From Vibrio sp. MEBiC08052 (GTDB taxonomy: Bacteria; Pseudomonadota; Gammaproteobacteria; Enterobacterales; Vibrionaceae): 64,000 nt of DNA. The notes below the pieces were generated by a model. That model was not told where the DNA came from and did no database searches. It saw nothing but the letters and a program-made list of their open reading frames with translations. The stretch is from positions 2,031,527 through 2,095,526 of the forward strand of contig NZ_KQ947475.1 of assembly GCF_001506075.1 (NCBI RefSeq). Reading direction: 5' to 3'. The position numbers and the translations under genes were made by a program. How positions within the stretch are numbered: the stretch's first letter is position 1; each line of letters opens with the position of its first letter. Below are positions 37,725 through 46,789 of the stretch, one piece after another.

Positions 37725-38873
37725 TTATTGCCCCTGCTCTACCATGTTTGCCGTCACCATCGCTCCCGGACGAATTTTTTGTAATCCGCTCACGATAACT
37801 TTGTCTCCGGCTTTGAGACCAGAATCAACCAACCACTGAGTACCGACAATCCGGTTTGTGGTGATCATACGATCTTCGACTTTGTTTTCTGCATTAATCA
37901 CCATGACATGAGCCTGACCTTTTGCATCACGCACCACTGCAGCCTGTGGGACTAAAATCGCTTTTTCACGATATTCTGTCGGTAGATCAGCTCTGACATA
38001 CAGCCCCGGCAACAAAGCCTGATCAGGGTTTGGTAGTAAAGCACGCAGGTTTACTGTACCGGTTTTCTCATTCACCGTTACATCGGCAAACTGTAACGTC
38101 GCTTCCTGATCAATTTTTGTCCCGTCATCCAAACTCAGTTTAATGCCGCTGAGCTTCTGGTCACTGCCGACGGCCTGTTTCCTCAGTTTCAGGAGTTCAT
38201 TACTGGATTGAGAAAGATCGACGAACAGAGGATCAAGTTGCTGAATCGTGGCCAGATAGTCGGTCTGATTCGCGGTAACCAGTGCACCTTCGGTCACATT
38301 TGATTTACCAATCCGTCCGGAAATCGGTGCTTTAATGTGGGTATAATCTAAATTGATCTGCGCAGATTTCACGGAGGCCTCGGCAGACATCACCGCAGCA
38401 AGAGCCTCCCGGTAAGTCGCGCGTGAATCTTCATAATCTTGCTCACTGATCGCACGGCTTTTCACCAATGTCTGATAACGCTCAGCCTGCAATTTTGCTT
38501 TTTCTAATGTGGCTTGGGCAGAAGCTAAACTGGCCTTGGCACTATCTAGAGTCGCGTCATATGTTGCCGGATCAATTTGGTATAACACCTCACCTTTTTT
38601 GACCTTGCTCCCTTCAACAAACAAGCGTTTAATAATAATACCAGCCACCTGCGGTCTCACTTCAGCCACCCGATAGGCACTTGTCCGTCCGGGGAGACGA
38701 GTCGTCAACTCGACCGGCTGATATTGGATCGCAACAGCATCGACCGCAACAGCTTGTGGCTTCTGTGGGGTTGTTGCTTCAGCCTGGGTGCCATCCGGTT
38801 GGCACCCAACCAGTGCAAACACCAACCCAAAGGCAACCAATGACTGGCGATAAAGAGGGAAGGTTTTCGTCAT
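37725..38873 (-). CDS. RND efflux periplasmic adaptor (MFP, AcrA-like)
   Basis: 382-aa membrane-fusion protein linking the RND pump to the outer-membrane channel. It has a lipoprotein signal ending LVGC (Cys 24), the lipoyl half-motifs RPQVAGIIIKRLFVEGSKVKKG (read in order, near 67-88) and IKAPISGRIGKSNVTEGALV, an alpha-hairpin between them (about 100-165), and a beta-barrel then membrane-proximal domain (LLPNPDQALLPGLYVRADLP). It is the first gene of the adaptor-pump-channel operon. No TetR or MarR regulator adjoins, unlike many AcrAB or MexAB loci. Confidence 0.93.
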   Translation of the reverse strand: MTKTFPLYRQSLVAFGLVFALVGCQPDGTQAEATTPQKPQAVAVDAVAIQYQPVELTTRLPGRTSAYRVAEVRPQVAGIIIKRLFVEGSKVKKGEVLYQIDPATYDATLDSAKASLASAQATLEKAKLQAERYQTLVKSRAISEQDYEDSRATYREALAAVMSAEASVKSAQINLDYTHIKAPISGRIGKSNVTEGALVTANQTDYLATIQQLDPLFVDLSQSSNELLKLRKQAVGSDQKLSGIKLSLDDGTKIDQEATLQFADVTVNEKTGTVNLRALLPNPDQALLPGLYVRADLPTEYREKAILVPQAAVVRDAKGQAHVMVINAENKVEDRMITTNRIVGTQWLVDSGLKAGDKVIVSGLQKIRPGAMVTANMVEQGQ

Positions 38874-39303
38874 GAATTACTCTCCTAAAACTATGCTACT
38901 GGCGCTGAAGTAACATTACTTCAGCGCCTCATTCCTTATTCTGTACGTGATTCAGTCATCATTGTGTTCACAGTGACACGGCGAAAAATTTCTACAAACC
39001 TACAAATCAAGCAGCATCAATCGTCATTCATACGTATTTGTTATAAAGCCGCTTTATCAGCCGTCACAAATCATACCGTCACCAAATGAGAGAACTAACT
39101 ATATTCTAGATATTTAACGGGTTAAAGTGTGGTTAATGATGATCAGCTTTTAGACAATTGAAGTTATTAATTTAATATTTTTATCAATGACGATTCATGG
39201 TGGAAATCATATCATGCCTCAATCATTGCATCACAACCATCACAAAAGATGGCTAAATATCAATTAGAGATACAAATTAGCTGTTATCAGCAAAGGAGAA
39301 ACC
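38874..39303. other. Intergenic region upstream of the efflux operon
   Basis: About 430 bases with no credible ORF. It must contain the efflux-operon promoter, but I could not identify a convincing -10/-35 pair or operator palindrome. A/T content rises towards 39100-39200. Confidence 0.4.
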
Positions 39304-39331
39304 AAAAAACCCAACCGAGATGATTGGGTTT
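39304..39331 (-). terminator. Intrinsic terminator after dat
   Basis: The stem AAACCCAA / TTGGGTTT with a nine-base loop has its U-run on the minus strand, about 35 bases past the dat stop. Confidence 0.8.
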
Positions 39332-39365
39332 CTGTGACATGTAAATTTATTTCGGTCAATTTAAA

Positions 39366-40220
39366 TCAGGCATACGCTCTCGCAGTCTGAATATAAATCT
39401 CCCGCAGCTTCAACGCCAACTGTCCCGGTTGACCGTCACCGATGGGCTGTTCATCGATGGCAACAACTGGCCAGACAAACGTAGTTGCCGAACTGATAAA
39501 TGCTTCTTTGGCCTGCAGCGCTTCTTCGATGGTAAACAAGCGTTCTTCAACCCTAACGCCAGTGTCTTGAACCAGTTTCATCAAAGCAGCTCGGGTAATC
39601 CCATGCAGGATATCATGGCTGAGTGGTCGAGTGACTAATGTTCCTTCTTGTGTCACGATGTAAGCATTGCTGGAACCGCCTTCAGTCACATATCCATCTT
39701 CAATGAGCCACACATCATCAGCTCCCGCTGCGTGTGCTGCATGTTTTGCCAAACACGCCGGCAACAGGCTGGTGGTTTTAATATCCCGGCGTTTCCAGCG
39801 GATATCTTCAAATGAAATCACTTTAATGCCGTGCTTCACTTTCGGGCTATCAATCAACTGCTTGGCCTGAGTAAATAAAATCAACGTAGGCTCGATCGCA
39901 TCTTGATAAGAAAAGTCACGATCCCCTTCATTGCCTCGGGTTAGTTGCAGATAAATGCCCCCTTCAACCAAATGATTTTTTTCGATCAGCGTCTGCTGAA
40001 TGGACGTCAGTTGTTCCGCTGTAGCTGGCATTTTAATTCCCAGCTCACGACAAGAACGTTCCAGACGAGCAATATGTCCCACATTATCAATCAGTTTGCC
40101 GTCCAATACTGACGTCACTTCATAGACAGCATCGGCGAACAGAAAACCCCGGTCAAAAATTGACACTTTCGCTTCAGATTCAGGAACATACGTCCCATTG
40201 ACATAAACAATCCGTTCCAT
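39366..40220 (-). CDS. dat: D-amino-acid (D-alanine) aminotransferase
   Basis: 284-aa fold-IV PLP enzyme that interconverts D-alanine + 2-oxoglutarate with pyruvate + D-glutamate. Visible motifs: FDRGFLFADAVYEVT near the start, the PLP Lys in RRDIKTTSLLP, EGGSSNAYIV (the Glu that holds the cofactor ring) and LHGITRAALM. Its closest known resemblance is Bacillus D-AAT rather than branched-chain IlvE. The start at 40220 (MERIVYVNG) follows AAGGGA; the frame extends eight codons further without support. It follows dgcA by 14 bases and completes a D-glutamate operon. Confidence 0.82.
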   Translation of the reverse strand: MERIVYVNGTYVPESEAKVSIFDRGFLFADAVYEVTSVLDGKLIDNVGHIARLERSCRELGIKMPATAEQLTSIQQTLIEKNHLVEGGIYLQLTRGNEGDRDFSYQDAIEPTLILFTQAKQLIDSPKVKHGIKVISFEDIRWKRRDIKTTSLLPACLAKHAAHAAGADDVWLIEDGYVTEGGSSNAYIVTQEGTLVTRPLSHDILHGITRAALMKLVQDTGVRVEERLFTIEEALQAKEAFISSATTFVWPVVAIDEQPIGDGQPGQLALKLREIYIQTARAYA

Positions 40221-40234
40221 AAATAATTTTCCCT

Positions 40235-41209
40235 TTATCCCCATAGTTCCGAACCAAAAGGCAGCATTTGATTTTTTTCAAACTCAAAACCATGTTCAAT
40301 ATCCTGGCTCAGTAATAACGGGCCATCCAGATCAACAACATCAACCCCCTGAGCAACAACAAATGCAGGTGCCATGCTGAGTGAAGAAGACAACATACAA
40401 CCCACCATAATTTGTAACCCCGCTTCCTGAGCGGCTTGCTTCAACGCCAATGCTTCCGTCAAACCACCGGTTTTATCGGTCTTAATATTAATCATGTCAT
40501 AGCGACCAATCACACGACTCAGGCTCTGCCGATCATGGCAAGATTCATCAGCACAAATCGGTATCGGCCGAGGCAGTCCATCTAAAACCCTATCTTCATC
40601 GGCATGAAACGGCTGCTCGATCATCGCGACATTCAACTGCTCTAACTCAGGAATCAACGCTTGATAGGTTGCAACATCCCAAGCTTCATTGGCATCCAGA
40701 ATAATCGTTGCCTGTGGTGAACCACGACGAACAGCACGGACACGCTCCAGATCCTCCGGGCCACCCAACTTTAATTTGAGCAACGGACGAAAAGCATTCG
40801 CGACCGCAGCCTCTTCCATCTTGTGCGGTTTATCGAGCGATAATGTATAAGCCGTTGTCAGCACACAAGGCGTTATCTGGAGTTGCGACCAAATCGTGGT
40901 TTGACTGAGCTTGCATTCCAGATCCCACATCGCACAATCGACCGCATTCCGAGCCGCTCCGGCAGGTAATAAGGGTTGGAGTTGCTGACGGTTAATCCCA
41001 CATTTGATTTCAGGAAAAATCCCCTCAATCTGTGCGATAACGCTGTCAACAGACTCCCCATAACGGTGGTAGGGAACACACTCTCCCCGCCCGATAAAAC
41101 CATTTTTTTCAATCTCAACCACGATGGTTTCAGCGGAAGTCTTACTGCCGCGAGAAATCGTGAAACTGCCTCGAATTGGCCAGCTTTTGCGATAGAGACG
41201 AATATTCAT
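40235..41209 (-). CDS. dgcA: Enolase-superfamily racemase, DgcA-type (N-acetyl-D-glutamate racemase) or dipeptide epimerase
   Basis: 324-aa member of the muconate-lactonizing subgroup. It has a KxK base in LLKLKLGG, metal ligands in ILDANEAW (Asp), MIEQPF (Glu) and CADESCH (Asp), and the second base Lys in NIKTDKTGGL. By family alone it would be called L-Ala-D/L-Glu epimerase (YcjG). Its four-base overlap with a DUF1611/DgcN gene instead points to DgcA, reported in marine bacteria to racemise N-acetyl-D-glutamate to N-acetyl-L-glutamate after DgcN acetylates D-glutamate. The DgcA reading is therefore from context. Confidence 0.75.
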   Translation of the reverse strand: MNIRLYRKSWPIRGSFTISRGSKTSAETIVVEIEKNGFIGRGECVPYHRYGESVDSVIAQIEGIFPEIKCGINRQQLQPLLPAGAARNAVDCAMWDLECKLSQTTIWSQLQITPCVLTTAYTLSLDKPHKMEEAAVANAFRPLLKLKLGGPEDLERVRAVRRGSPQATIILDANEAWDVATYQALIPELEQLNVAMIEQPFHADEDRVLDGLPRPIPICADESCHDRQSLSRVIGRYDMINIKTDKTGGLTEALALKQAAQEAGLQIMVGCMLSSSLSMAPAFVVAQGVDVVDLDGPLLLSQDIEHGFEFEKNQMLPFGSELWG

Positions 41210-42213
41210 GAAAACACCGCCAACTGATCAACAATACGTCCGACACCTTGCCGGAAAGGGTCAACCACCGGTAATCCAAGCTGCTCTTCAAGCGTGGCCA
41301 TATAAGACAATGCTGCCTGTTCATCCAATCCGGACGTGTTGATCGATACCCCGACAAACTGAGCATTCGGATTCGTTAAACGCGCCGTCGTCAGATTGGC
41401 AGCCATACAGGCGTCAATATCCGGCAAGGCATAATCCGGCAAGCCTCGCATATGCTGACGCGTTGGCTCATGACACAACACCAGCGCATCCGCCTGAGAA
41501 CCATGAATCAATCCGGTTGTCACACCGGCAAACGACGCGTGGAATAAAGAACCCTGCCCTTCAATGACATCCCAGTGATCAGGGTTGTTGGCGGGAGATA
41601 TCGTCTCAATCGCACCAGAAATAAAGTCAGACACCACACAGTCAGCACTGACTCCCTCTCCCGAAATCAGAATCCCGGTCTGACCGGTTGCCCGAAAATC
41701 GGCATCCATCCCGCGATCACGCATTTCTTTCTCAATCGCAAGCGACGTATACATTTTCCCTACGGAGCAATCGGTTCCTACGGTTAGCAAACGCTTACCC
41801 GTCCGTTTTTTACCATTCGCGACCGGATAAACCTGAGTCGGATAGCGCACATCAAACAGAGCACAATCTTGTTTCTCCGCGCACGCGACCAAGGCGGGAA
41901 TATCGGTCAATTTATTATGCAATCCCGACGCAATGTCCATCCCAGCTTCTAACGCTTCAACCAGTACACTGATCCATTCATCAGAAATAATGCCGCCTCG
42001 GTTTGCAACACCAATCACCAGTGTTTTTGCCCCGGCTGCCACTGCGTCCGATATGCTCATATCAGGCAAACCACAATCGGCATTGCAGTTCTCTAAACGA
42101 AACTGTCCGACACAATACTCTGGACGCCACGTCTTGATGCCTTGGGCAACCTTCGCAGCTAATGCATCAGCTGCATCACCTAAAAACAATAAATACGGTT
42201 TCTTCAGTTCCAT
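41206..42213 (-). CDS. dgcN: DUF1611 family D-glutamate N-acetyltransferase, DgcN-type
   Basis: 335-aa protein with a P-loop-like motif (LTVGTDCSVGKMYTSLAIEKE) in the second half, an N-terminal domain (LLFLGDAADALAAKVAQGI) and RATGQTGILISGEGVSAD. DUF1611 proteins next to an enolase-superfamily gene correspond to DgcN, described as the acetylating first step of a D-glutamate catabolic route. The four-base overlap with dgcA and the following D-amino-acid transaminase support this. A pair of ArgR-box-like sites lies about 135-180 bases upstream. The function rests on family and context. Confidence 0.78.
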   Translation of the reverse strand: MELKKPYLLFLGDAADALAAKVAQGIKTWRPEYCVGQFRLENCNADCGLPDMSISDAVAAGAKTLVIGVANRGGIISDEWISVLVEALEAGMDIASGLHNKLTDIPALVACAEKQDCALFDVRYPTQVYPVANGKKRTGKRLLTVGTDCSVGKMYTSLAIEKEMRDRGMDADFRATGQTGILISGEGVSADCVVSDFISGAIETISPANNPDHWDVIEGQGSLFHASFAGVTTGLIHGSQADALVLCHEPTRQHMRGLPDYALPDIDACMAANLTTARLTNPNAQFVGVSINTSGLDEQAALSYMATLEEQLGLPVVDPFRQGVGRIVDQLAVFS

Positions 42214-42346
42214 CTCGCAATCACTCCATCCAAGTCAGCATAGATATAAAATGTTCATTATGGGTCAATCATCATTTACAGAGCAAAATACATGACAACA
42301 TGAAGGAAAGGAAATGAGCAACAAAATCATTTTTGCGCATCATTTT

Positions 42347-42390
42347 TGAATAAAAATTCAATAATAGAAACATAATGGAATAAAAATTCA
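42347..42390. promoter_or_regulatory. Pair of candidate ArgR (ARG) boxes upstream of dgcN
   Basis: TGAATAAAAATTCA at 42347-42360 matches the core ARG-box consensus (TGAATwwwwATTCA) at every position; GGAATAAAAATTCA at 42377-42390 matches 13 of 14. The centres are 30 bases apart, against 21 in classical paired boxes, so both sites are on about the same DNA face (three turns). They lie 134-177 bases before dgcN. An RpiR- or other family regulator with a similar palindrome is the alternative. Confidence 0.5.
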
Positions 42391-42585
42391 TTCAATCACA
42401 AAATGCGCATATGATAGAAACCGCCAATCCTGTGCATTTTTACAGAGTCTTATTCTAAACCCACTGACTGAATCAGAAAAATGCACGGCCTACACTCCTT
42501 TTTCAAATTTATATAATTTTACAGAATCGACCATTTCTCAGTGATTCAAACTATTAAAGTGATCTAAACAAAATCTTACAAATGT

Positions 42586-42599
42586 GTGATTATAATCAC
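42586..42599. promoter_or_regulatory. 14-base palindrome in the dgcN-alr divergent region
   Basis: The perfect palindrome GTGATTATAATCAC lies midway in a 956-base intergenic region (42214-43169) between dgcN and alr. The rest of this region is AT-rich and holds no credible gene; a 61-codon reading frame at 42907-43092 on the minus strand looks spurious. The palindrome resembles a generic dimer operator; I cannot name the factor. Confidence 0.4.
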
Positions 42600-43169
42600 T
42601 AAAAGAATGATAATTTATGTATATATCTGTCGCTCCTAATGCCAGAGATGCATTTCAGCGGTGCAATTCGCACTAATTTGGTGCTCTATATCGATATCTT
42701 GCCAGTCAAAACAGGTCCTCAAAATAGAAATCACATGATGTTCATTCATGTGTCTGACCGGTAACCTATCGAATTGCTTTCTCATTGCATTGAAATTTAA
42801 AACCAAAAAATACAACCTTTACAGCATAAAATGAAAGACCACATCATTACTAACATTGTTAACAACATTTCCCAAACGCATACTGCACATATATGGTTTT
42901 CTCACCTCAATACGCAGTCAGAAAGCTTCCCGTAATCTCAAAGCACTGGCCTGTATATTGCTTCGTCTGCCTTGCTGTTTGGATATGATGAAAATCAGCG
43001 AACATTGCACAAATCTCATCCGCTGATGACATGCTTGTTGAGTGAAGCGATACGATACGCATTATTAATACGTTAATGATTAATATATGCATTGCCCAAG
43101 CAGGCGATATACACTGTTGTAACAGAAAATTAAAGATGATCTCTATGTTTGCCCAAATCAGGAACGATT

Positions 43170-44252
43170 ATGATTACTGCTGAAGCGGTTATTGATTTAA
43201 ATGCATTAAGGAATAATTTCACCTTATTAAAATCCCACTGTGATAGTGGTACCAAACTGATCGCAGTTTTAAAAGGTGATGCTTACGGGCACAACGCCAT
43301 CCGAGTCGCACACGCACTACCACATGCCGACATGTTTGCTGTCTCCCGGATTGAAGAAGCGATTGAATTACGCTCGGCAGATATTCTTCAACCCATCTTA
43401 TTATTGGAAGGTTGCTTCTGCCCGGAAGATCTCCAGCTGGCCGCACAGCTCAATTTCCACACCACGATTCACTGTATTGAGCAACTACGAGATTTCGAGC
43501 AAACGCCACTGACGCAACATACCGCGGTTTGGTTAAAGTTAGATACAGGAATGCATCGCCTCGGCGTTCAGCCCGATGAAATCAGTGCGTACATCACGCG
43601 CTTGGAAAAAAGCGGAAAAATTGCAGGCGATGTTGGTTTTATCAGCCATTTCAGCTGTGCTGACGACCTGAATTCACATTCAACACTGGCTCAACTTGAA
43701 CGTTTTAAAGCGCAGACACAAGCGTATCAAGGGATGAAAACACTGGCTAACTCCGCCGGCATTTTGTTCTGGCCAGATGCTCACTTTGACGCTGTCCGGG
43801 CCGGGATTGCCTTGTACGGCATAGCCCCGAGTATTGATGAAATTGGTCAGCAACGTCATTTGACACCTGTGATGACATTACAGTCCAAGTTAATTGCTAT
43901 TCGTCGGCATCAGGCAAACCACCCCGTCGGCTATGGTGAAAATTGGACCTCAGATCGAGATACTTACATAGGTGTGGTCGCAATGGGCTACGGTGACGGC
44001 TATCCGAGATCGGCTCCGAATGGAACCCCCGTCTATATTAATGGCCGTATTGTGCCGATAGCCGGCCGGATATCCATGGATATGATCACCGTCGATCTGG
44101 GACCGAACGCAACCGATCAGGTTGGAGACTGTGTTGAACTTTGGGGTAACCATGTTCCGGTCGAACAAGTTGCCAAATTAGTCGGAACAATTCCATATGA
44201 ACTGGTGATTCAGTTGACTCGACGCGTTGTCAGAACCTTTATCAATGAATGA
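43170..44252 (+). CDS. alr: Alanine racemase
   Basis: 360-aa fold-III PLP enzyme interconverting L- and D-alanine for peptidoglycan or D-alanine use. The PLP Lys is in AVLKGDAYGHNAIRVA, the catalytic Tyr region is GVVAMGYGDGYPR, and GRISMDMITVDLG also fits. No signal peptide, so it is a cytosolic Alr/DadX and not a periplasmic broad-spectrum racemase. The ATG at 43170 has AGGAA upstream; the longer frame would need a TTG start. It is flanked by D-glutamate genes and 5-oxoprolinase genes, suggesting a role in D-amino-acid turnover as well as wall synthesis. Confidence 0.92.
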   Translation: MITAEAVIDLNALRNNFTLLKSHCDSGTKLIAVLKGDAYGHNAIRVAHALPHADMFAVSRIEEAIELRSADILQPILLLEGCFCPEDLQLAAQLNFHTTIHCIEQLRDFEQTPLTQHTAVWLKLDTGMHRLGVQPDEISAYITRLEKSGKIAGDVGFISHFSCADDLNSHSTLAQLERFKAQTQAYQGMKTLANSAGILFWPDAHFDAVRAGIALYGIAPSIDEIGQQRHLTPVMTLQSKLIAIRRHQANHPVGYGENWTSDRDTYIGVVAMGYGDGYPRSAPNGTPVYINGRIVPIAGRISMDMITVDLGPNATDQVGDCVELWGNHVPVEQVAKLVGTIPYELVIQLTRRVVRTFINE

Positions 44253-44270
44253 CAATCACGACACCGCCAT

Positions 44271-45023
44271 TTACATCGACTGAACCACCGCTGACTGCTG
44301 CAACGCCTGACGGATCTTCGCCGCAAATTCAAGTGCATGGGCACCATCTCCGTGAATACAGATAGTGTCGGCTTGAATATCGATCCACTGCCCGTCGGTT
44401 GCCCGAACCTTGCCTTGGCAGACCATATCAAGCACTTGAGTTAAGGCCGCATCGTCATGATGAATCAAAGCATCGGAGCGGTCTCGTGGTGTTAACGTAC
44501 CGTCCGGCTGATATGTGCGATCCGCGAAAACTTCATGAGCCACACGCAACCCTTCGGTTTCTCCGGCACGAATCAGCGCACTGCCGGATAATCCATACAA
44601 TACCAAAGTCGGATCAACATCCTTCACCGCCTGCGCAATTGCGGCTGCCAGCGACGTATCCTGAGCGGCCATATTATATAAAGCGCCATGTGGCTTTACA
44701 TGGTGCAAATGTCCCCCGGCAGCACGGACAAACCCGTACAATGCCCCGATCTGGTAAACCACCATGTCATAAGCTTCCCGGGGGGAAATCGCCATCGTCC
44801 GACGACCGAATCCAGCGAGATCCGGCAATCCCGGATGTGCACCGATCGCTAAACTTTTCTCTAATGCATGTCTGACCGTCTCACGCATTACTCCCGGATC
44901 ACCGGCATGAAAACCACAGGCAATATTCACTGAACTGACATAATCCATCAATGCTACATCATTACCGAGTGAATACACCCCGAAGCTTTCTCCCATGTCA
45001 CAATTCAGATCGACTCTGTTCAT
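44271..45023 (-). CDS. pxpA: 5-oxoprolinase subunit A
   Basis: 250-aa LamB/YcsF-family protein: [50 protein letters not shown] and [12 protein letters not shown]. With PxpB and PxpC it forms the ATP-dependent 5-oxoprolinase that opens 5-oxo-L-proline to L-glutamate. It is last in the minus-strand operon pxpB-pxpC-pxpA, 52 bases after pxpC, and converges on alr. Confidence 0.94.
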   Translation of the reverse strand: MNRVDLNCDMGESFGVYSLGNDVALMDYVSSVNIACGFHAGDPGVMRETVRHALEKSLAIGAHPGLPDLAGFGRRTMAISPREAYDMVVYQIGALYGFVRAAGGHLHHVKPHGALYNMAAQDTSLAAAIAQAVKDVDPTLVLYGLSGSALIRAGETEGLRVAHEVFADRTYQPDGTLTPRDRSDALIHHDDAALTQVLDMVCQGKVRATDGQWIDIQADTICIHGDGAHALEFAAKIRQALQQSAVVQSM

Positions 45024-45075
45024 ATTGTCCTCACAGCTTAATTCGGTTGATGACTTGAATCCTTAGTCTTCCCGT

Positions 45076-46017
45076 TCAGTAAGAATTCAATGCCAGTGTC
45101 ACACGTTGTAAATAACGATCCTGAACTTCGGCAGCCATGTGGGCCTCAGCCAAAGAGACTGGCTGAAAATACACCTGCTCCCCCGGTCGCAGTTGACCTA
45201 AACGCCACAAATCACTGTCAATGACGACAGCCATTCTCGGGTAGCCCCCACTGGTCTGCCCTTCAGCCGCCAGAATAATCGGTTGCCCATCCGGTGGCAA
45301 TTGAATCACGCCAGGGAAAACCGCATGAGACACTAGCTTGATCTCAGATTGCGCCTCAATCGGCGGACCTTCGAGTCGGAATCCCATCCGATTACTATTG
45401 GAACTCACTTGCCACGCGGTGGTGAAAAACTGTTCTTGAGCATAGAGAGAATAGTGTCCGAATTCCGGTCCGACACAGACACGAATGATCGCATCGGAAA
45501 CCGGCAGTAAAATACCAAAGTGCTCATCGGGCAACGCATCATGGATGTGGCGGTTTTCTCCTACAGACAGCCGATCACCTTTGCGCAACGGCCGTCCATC
45601 AACACCGCCGAAACCCGCCTGTAAATCGGTTGCAGCAGCGCCCATCACCAGCGGCACATCGATCCCCCCTTGAACCGCAAGATAAGCACACAATCCTCGC
45701 TTAGGCATGTAGAGTTTTAATTGCTGTCCGGCGTAGGCGCGATAACGCCACCCCGGATAAACTGGGAGATCATCGCATCGGGCAAAGCAATCCGCTCCGG
45801 TCAGCGCAAAACAAACATCCGTCTGAAAGAGAAACGTACTGGTCCCGAACATGATTTCCAACCCGGCAGTATTATCGGGATTACCGACCAATCGATTGGC
45901 AATCGTCAGCGCCAGAGCATCGAGCGCACCAGCACGGGATACCCCTTGATGACGAAATCTCTCACGCCCTAAATCCTGAACACTCATCAGCGGGCCGGTC
46001 TGTCGCACTTCAATCAC
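45076..46017 (-). CDS. pxpC: 5-oxoprolinase subunit C
   Basis: 313-aa carboxyltransferase-like (urea amidolyase C-terminal) protein: GPLMSVQDLGRERFRHQGVS, GALDALALTIANRLVGN, LEIMFGTSTF, SSNSNRMGFRLEG and EGQTSGGYPRMAVV. The GTG start at 46017 is chosen because GGAGG lies six bases upstream and the family begins here (VIEVRQTGPL against E. coli PxpC's N-terminus); the frame upstream is open by chance over pxpB. It overlaps pxpB by eight bases. Confidence 0.92.
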   Translation of the reverse strand: MIEVRQTGPLMSVQDLGRERFRHQGVSRAGALDALALTIANRLVGNPDNTAGLEIMFGTSTFLFQTDVCFALTGADCFARCDDLPVYPGWRYRAYAGQQLKLYMPKRGLCAYLAVQGGIDVPLVMGAAATDLQAGFGGVDGRPLRKGDRLSVGENRHIHDALPDEHFGILLPVSDAIIRVCVGPEFGHYSLYAQEQFFTTAWQVSSNSNRMGFRLEGPPIEAQSEIKLVSHAVFPGVIQLPPDGQPIILAAEGQTSGGYPRMAVVIDSDLWRLGQLRPGEQVYFQPVSLAEAHMAAEVQDRYLQRVTLALNSY

Positions 46018-46690
46018 AATCAACCTCCGCAACGGTGAACGTGACCCTATCCCCCGGTAACCAAAAAGAAGGTTGCGCACGTTGTGGATCAAACAAAACT
46101 ACGTCTGTTCGTCCAATCACTTGCCAGCCTCCGGGAGATGCATTGGGGTAAACTCCGGTTTGAGCACCACCAATCGCGACGGAACCCGCTGGAATTTTTG
46201 TTCGGGGTGAGGCATGTCGGGGCGTATGCAGCGCTTCAGGTAACCCACCAAGGTAAGCAAAACCCGGCTGAAAGCCTAAAAAATAAACGCGATATTCCGC
46301 CTCAGTATAAAGACGAATCACCGCATCAATATTCAATCCGGCATGATCCGCAACATGCGCCAAATCAGGACCATTATCACCGCCGAATGTCACGGCAATT
46401 TCTAGTTGCCGTCCGTCGGTCAATACCACGTCGTCGGCAGCCCAGTAATGATGGAATAGCTCGCATACAGAGTCATATTCATCCGGCTTGTTGTCGGTTA
46501 TGTATGGCTGAACACGAACCGTCAGGTTATTCATACCGGGGACAACATCGACCATTTCCGGTCTGGTTCTCAGTTGTTCCGCGATTGCCCAGATTTTCTG
46601 TTGCTGAGGTAACGTCACCGGATCCGGTGCCTGAAGCACATAGCTATGCTCTCCTAACCGGTAAATGTCAATCTGTCCGGATTCTCTCAC
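46010..46690 (-). CDS. pxpB: 5-oxoprolinase subunit B
   Basis: 226-aa KipI-like (cyclophilin-fold) subunit. It has the conserved VDVVPGMNNLTVRV, EIAVTFGGDNGPDLAHVA, VYFLGFQPGFAYLGGLPEALHTPR and GSVAIGGAQTGVYPNASPGGWQVIGRT (each quoted in part). It partners PxpC in ATP-dependent opening of 5-oxoproline. First gene of the pxpBCA operon; the pxpC ribosome site lies inside its last codons, giving tight coupling. Confidence 0.94.
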   Translation of the reverse strand: MRESGQIDIYRLGEHSYVLQAPDPVTLPQQQKIWAIAEQLRTRPEMVDVVPGMNNLTVRVQPYITDNKPDEYDSVCELFHHYWAADDVVLTDGRQLEIAVTFGGDNGPDLAHVADHAGLNIDAVIRLYTEAEYRVYFLGFQPGFAYLGGLPEALHTPRHASPRTKIPAGSVAIGGAQTGVYPNASPGGWQVIGRTDVVLFDPQRAQPSFWLPGDRVTFTVAEVDCD

Positions 46691-46789
46691 TCAAACCTCC
46701 CTCCATGTTAGTGATGTCGGACATGACAGAATCAATACGATAACACTCAAAACCAGACCGTGAATGGGCCTGATTTTGGTATGTTGGTC

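Noticed and set aside
42907-43092. 61-codon frame on the minus strand in the dgcN-alr intergenic region
   Set aside because: No ribosome site, no recognisable sequence, and unbalanced composition in AT-rich DNA; more likely chance.
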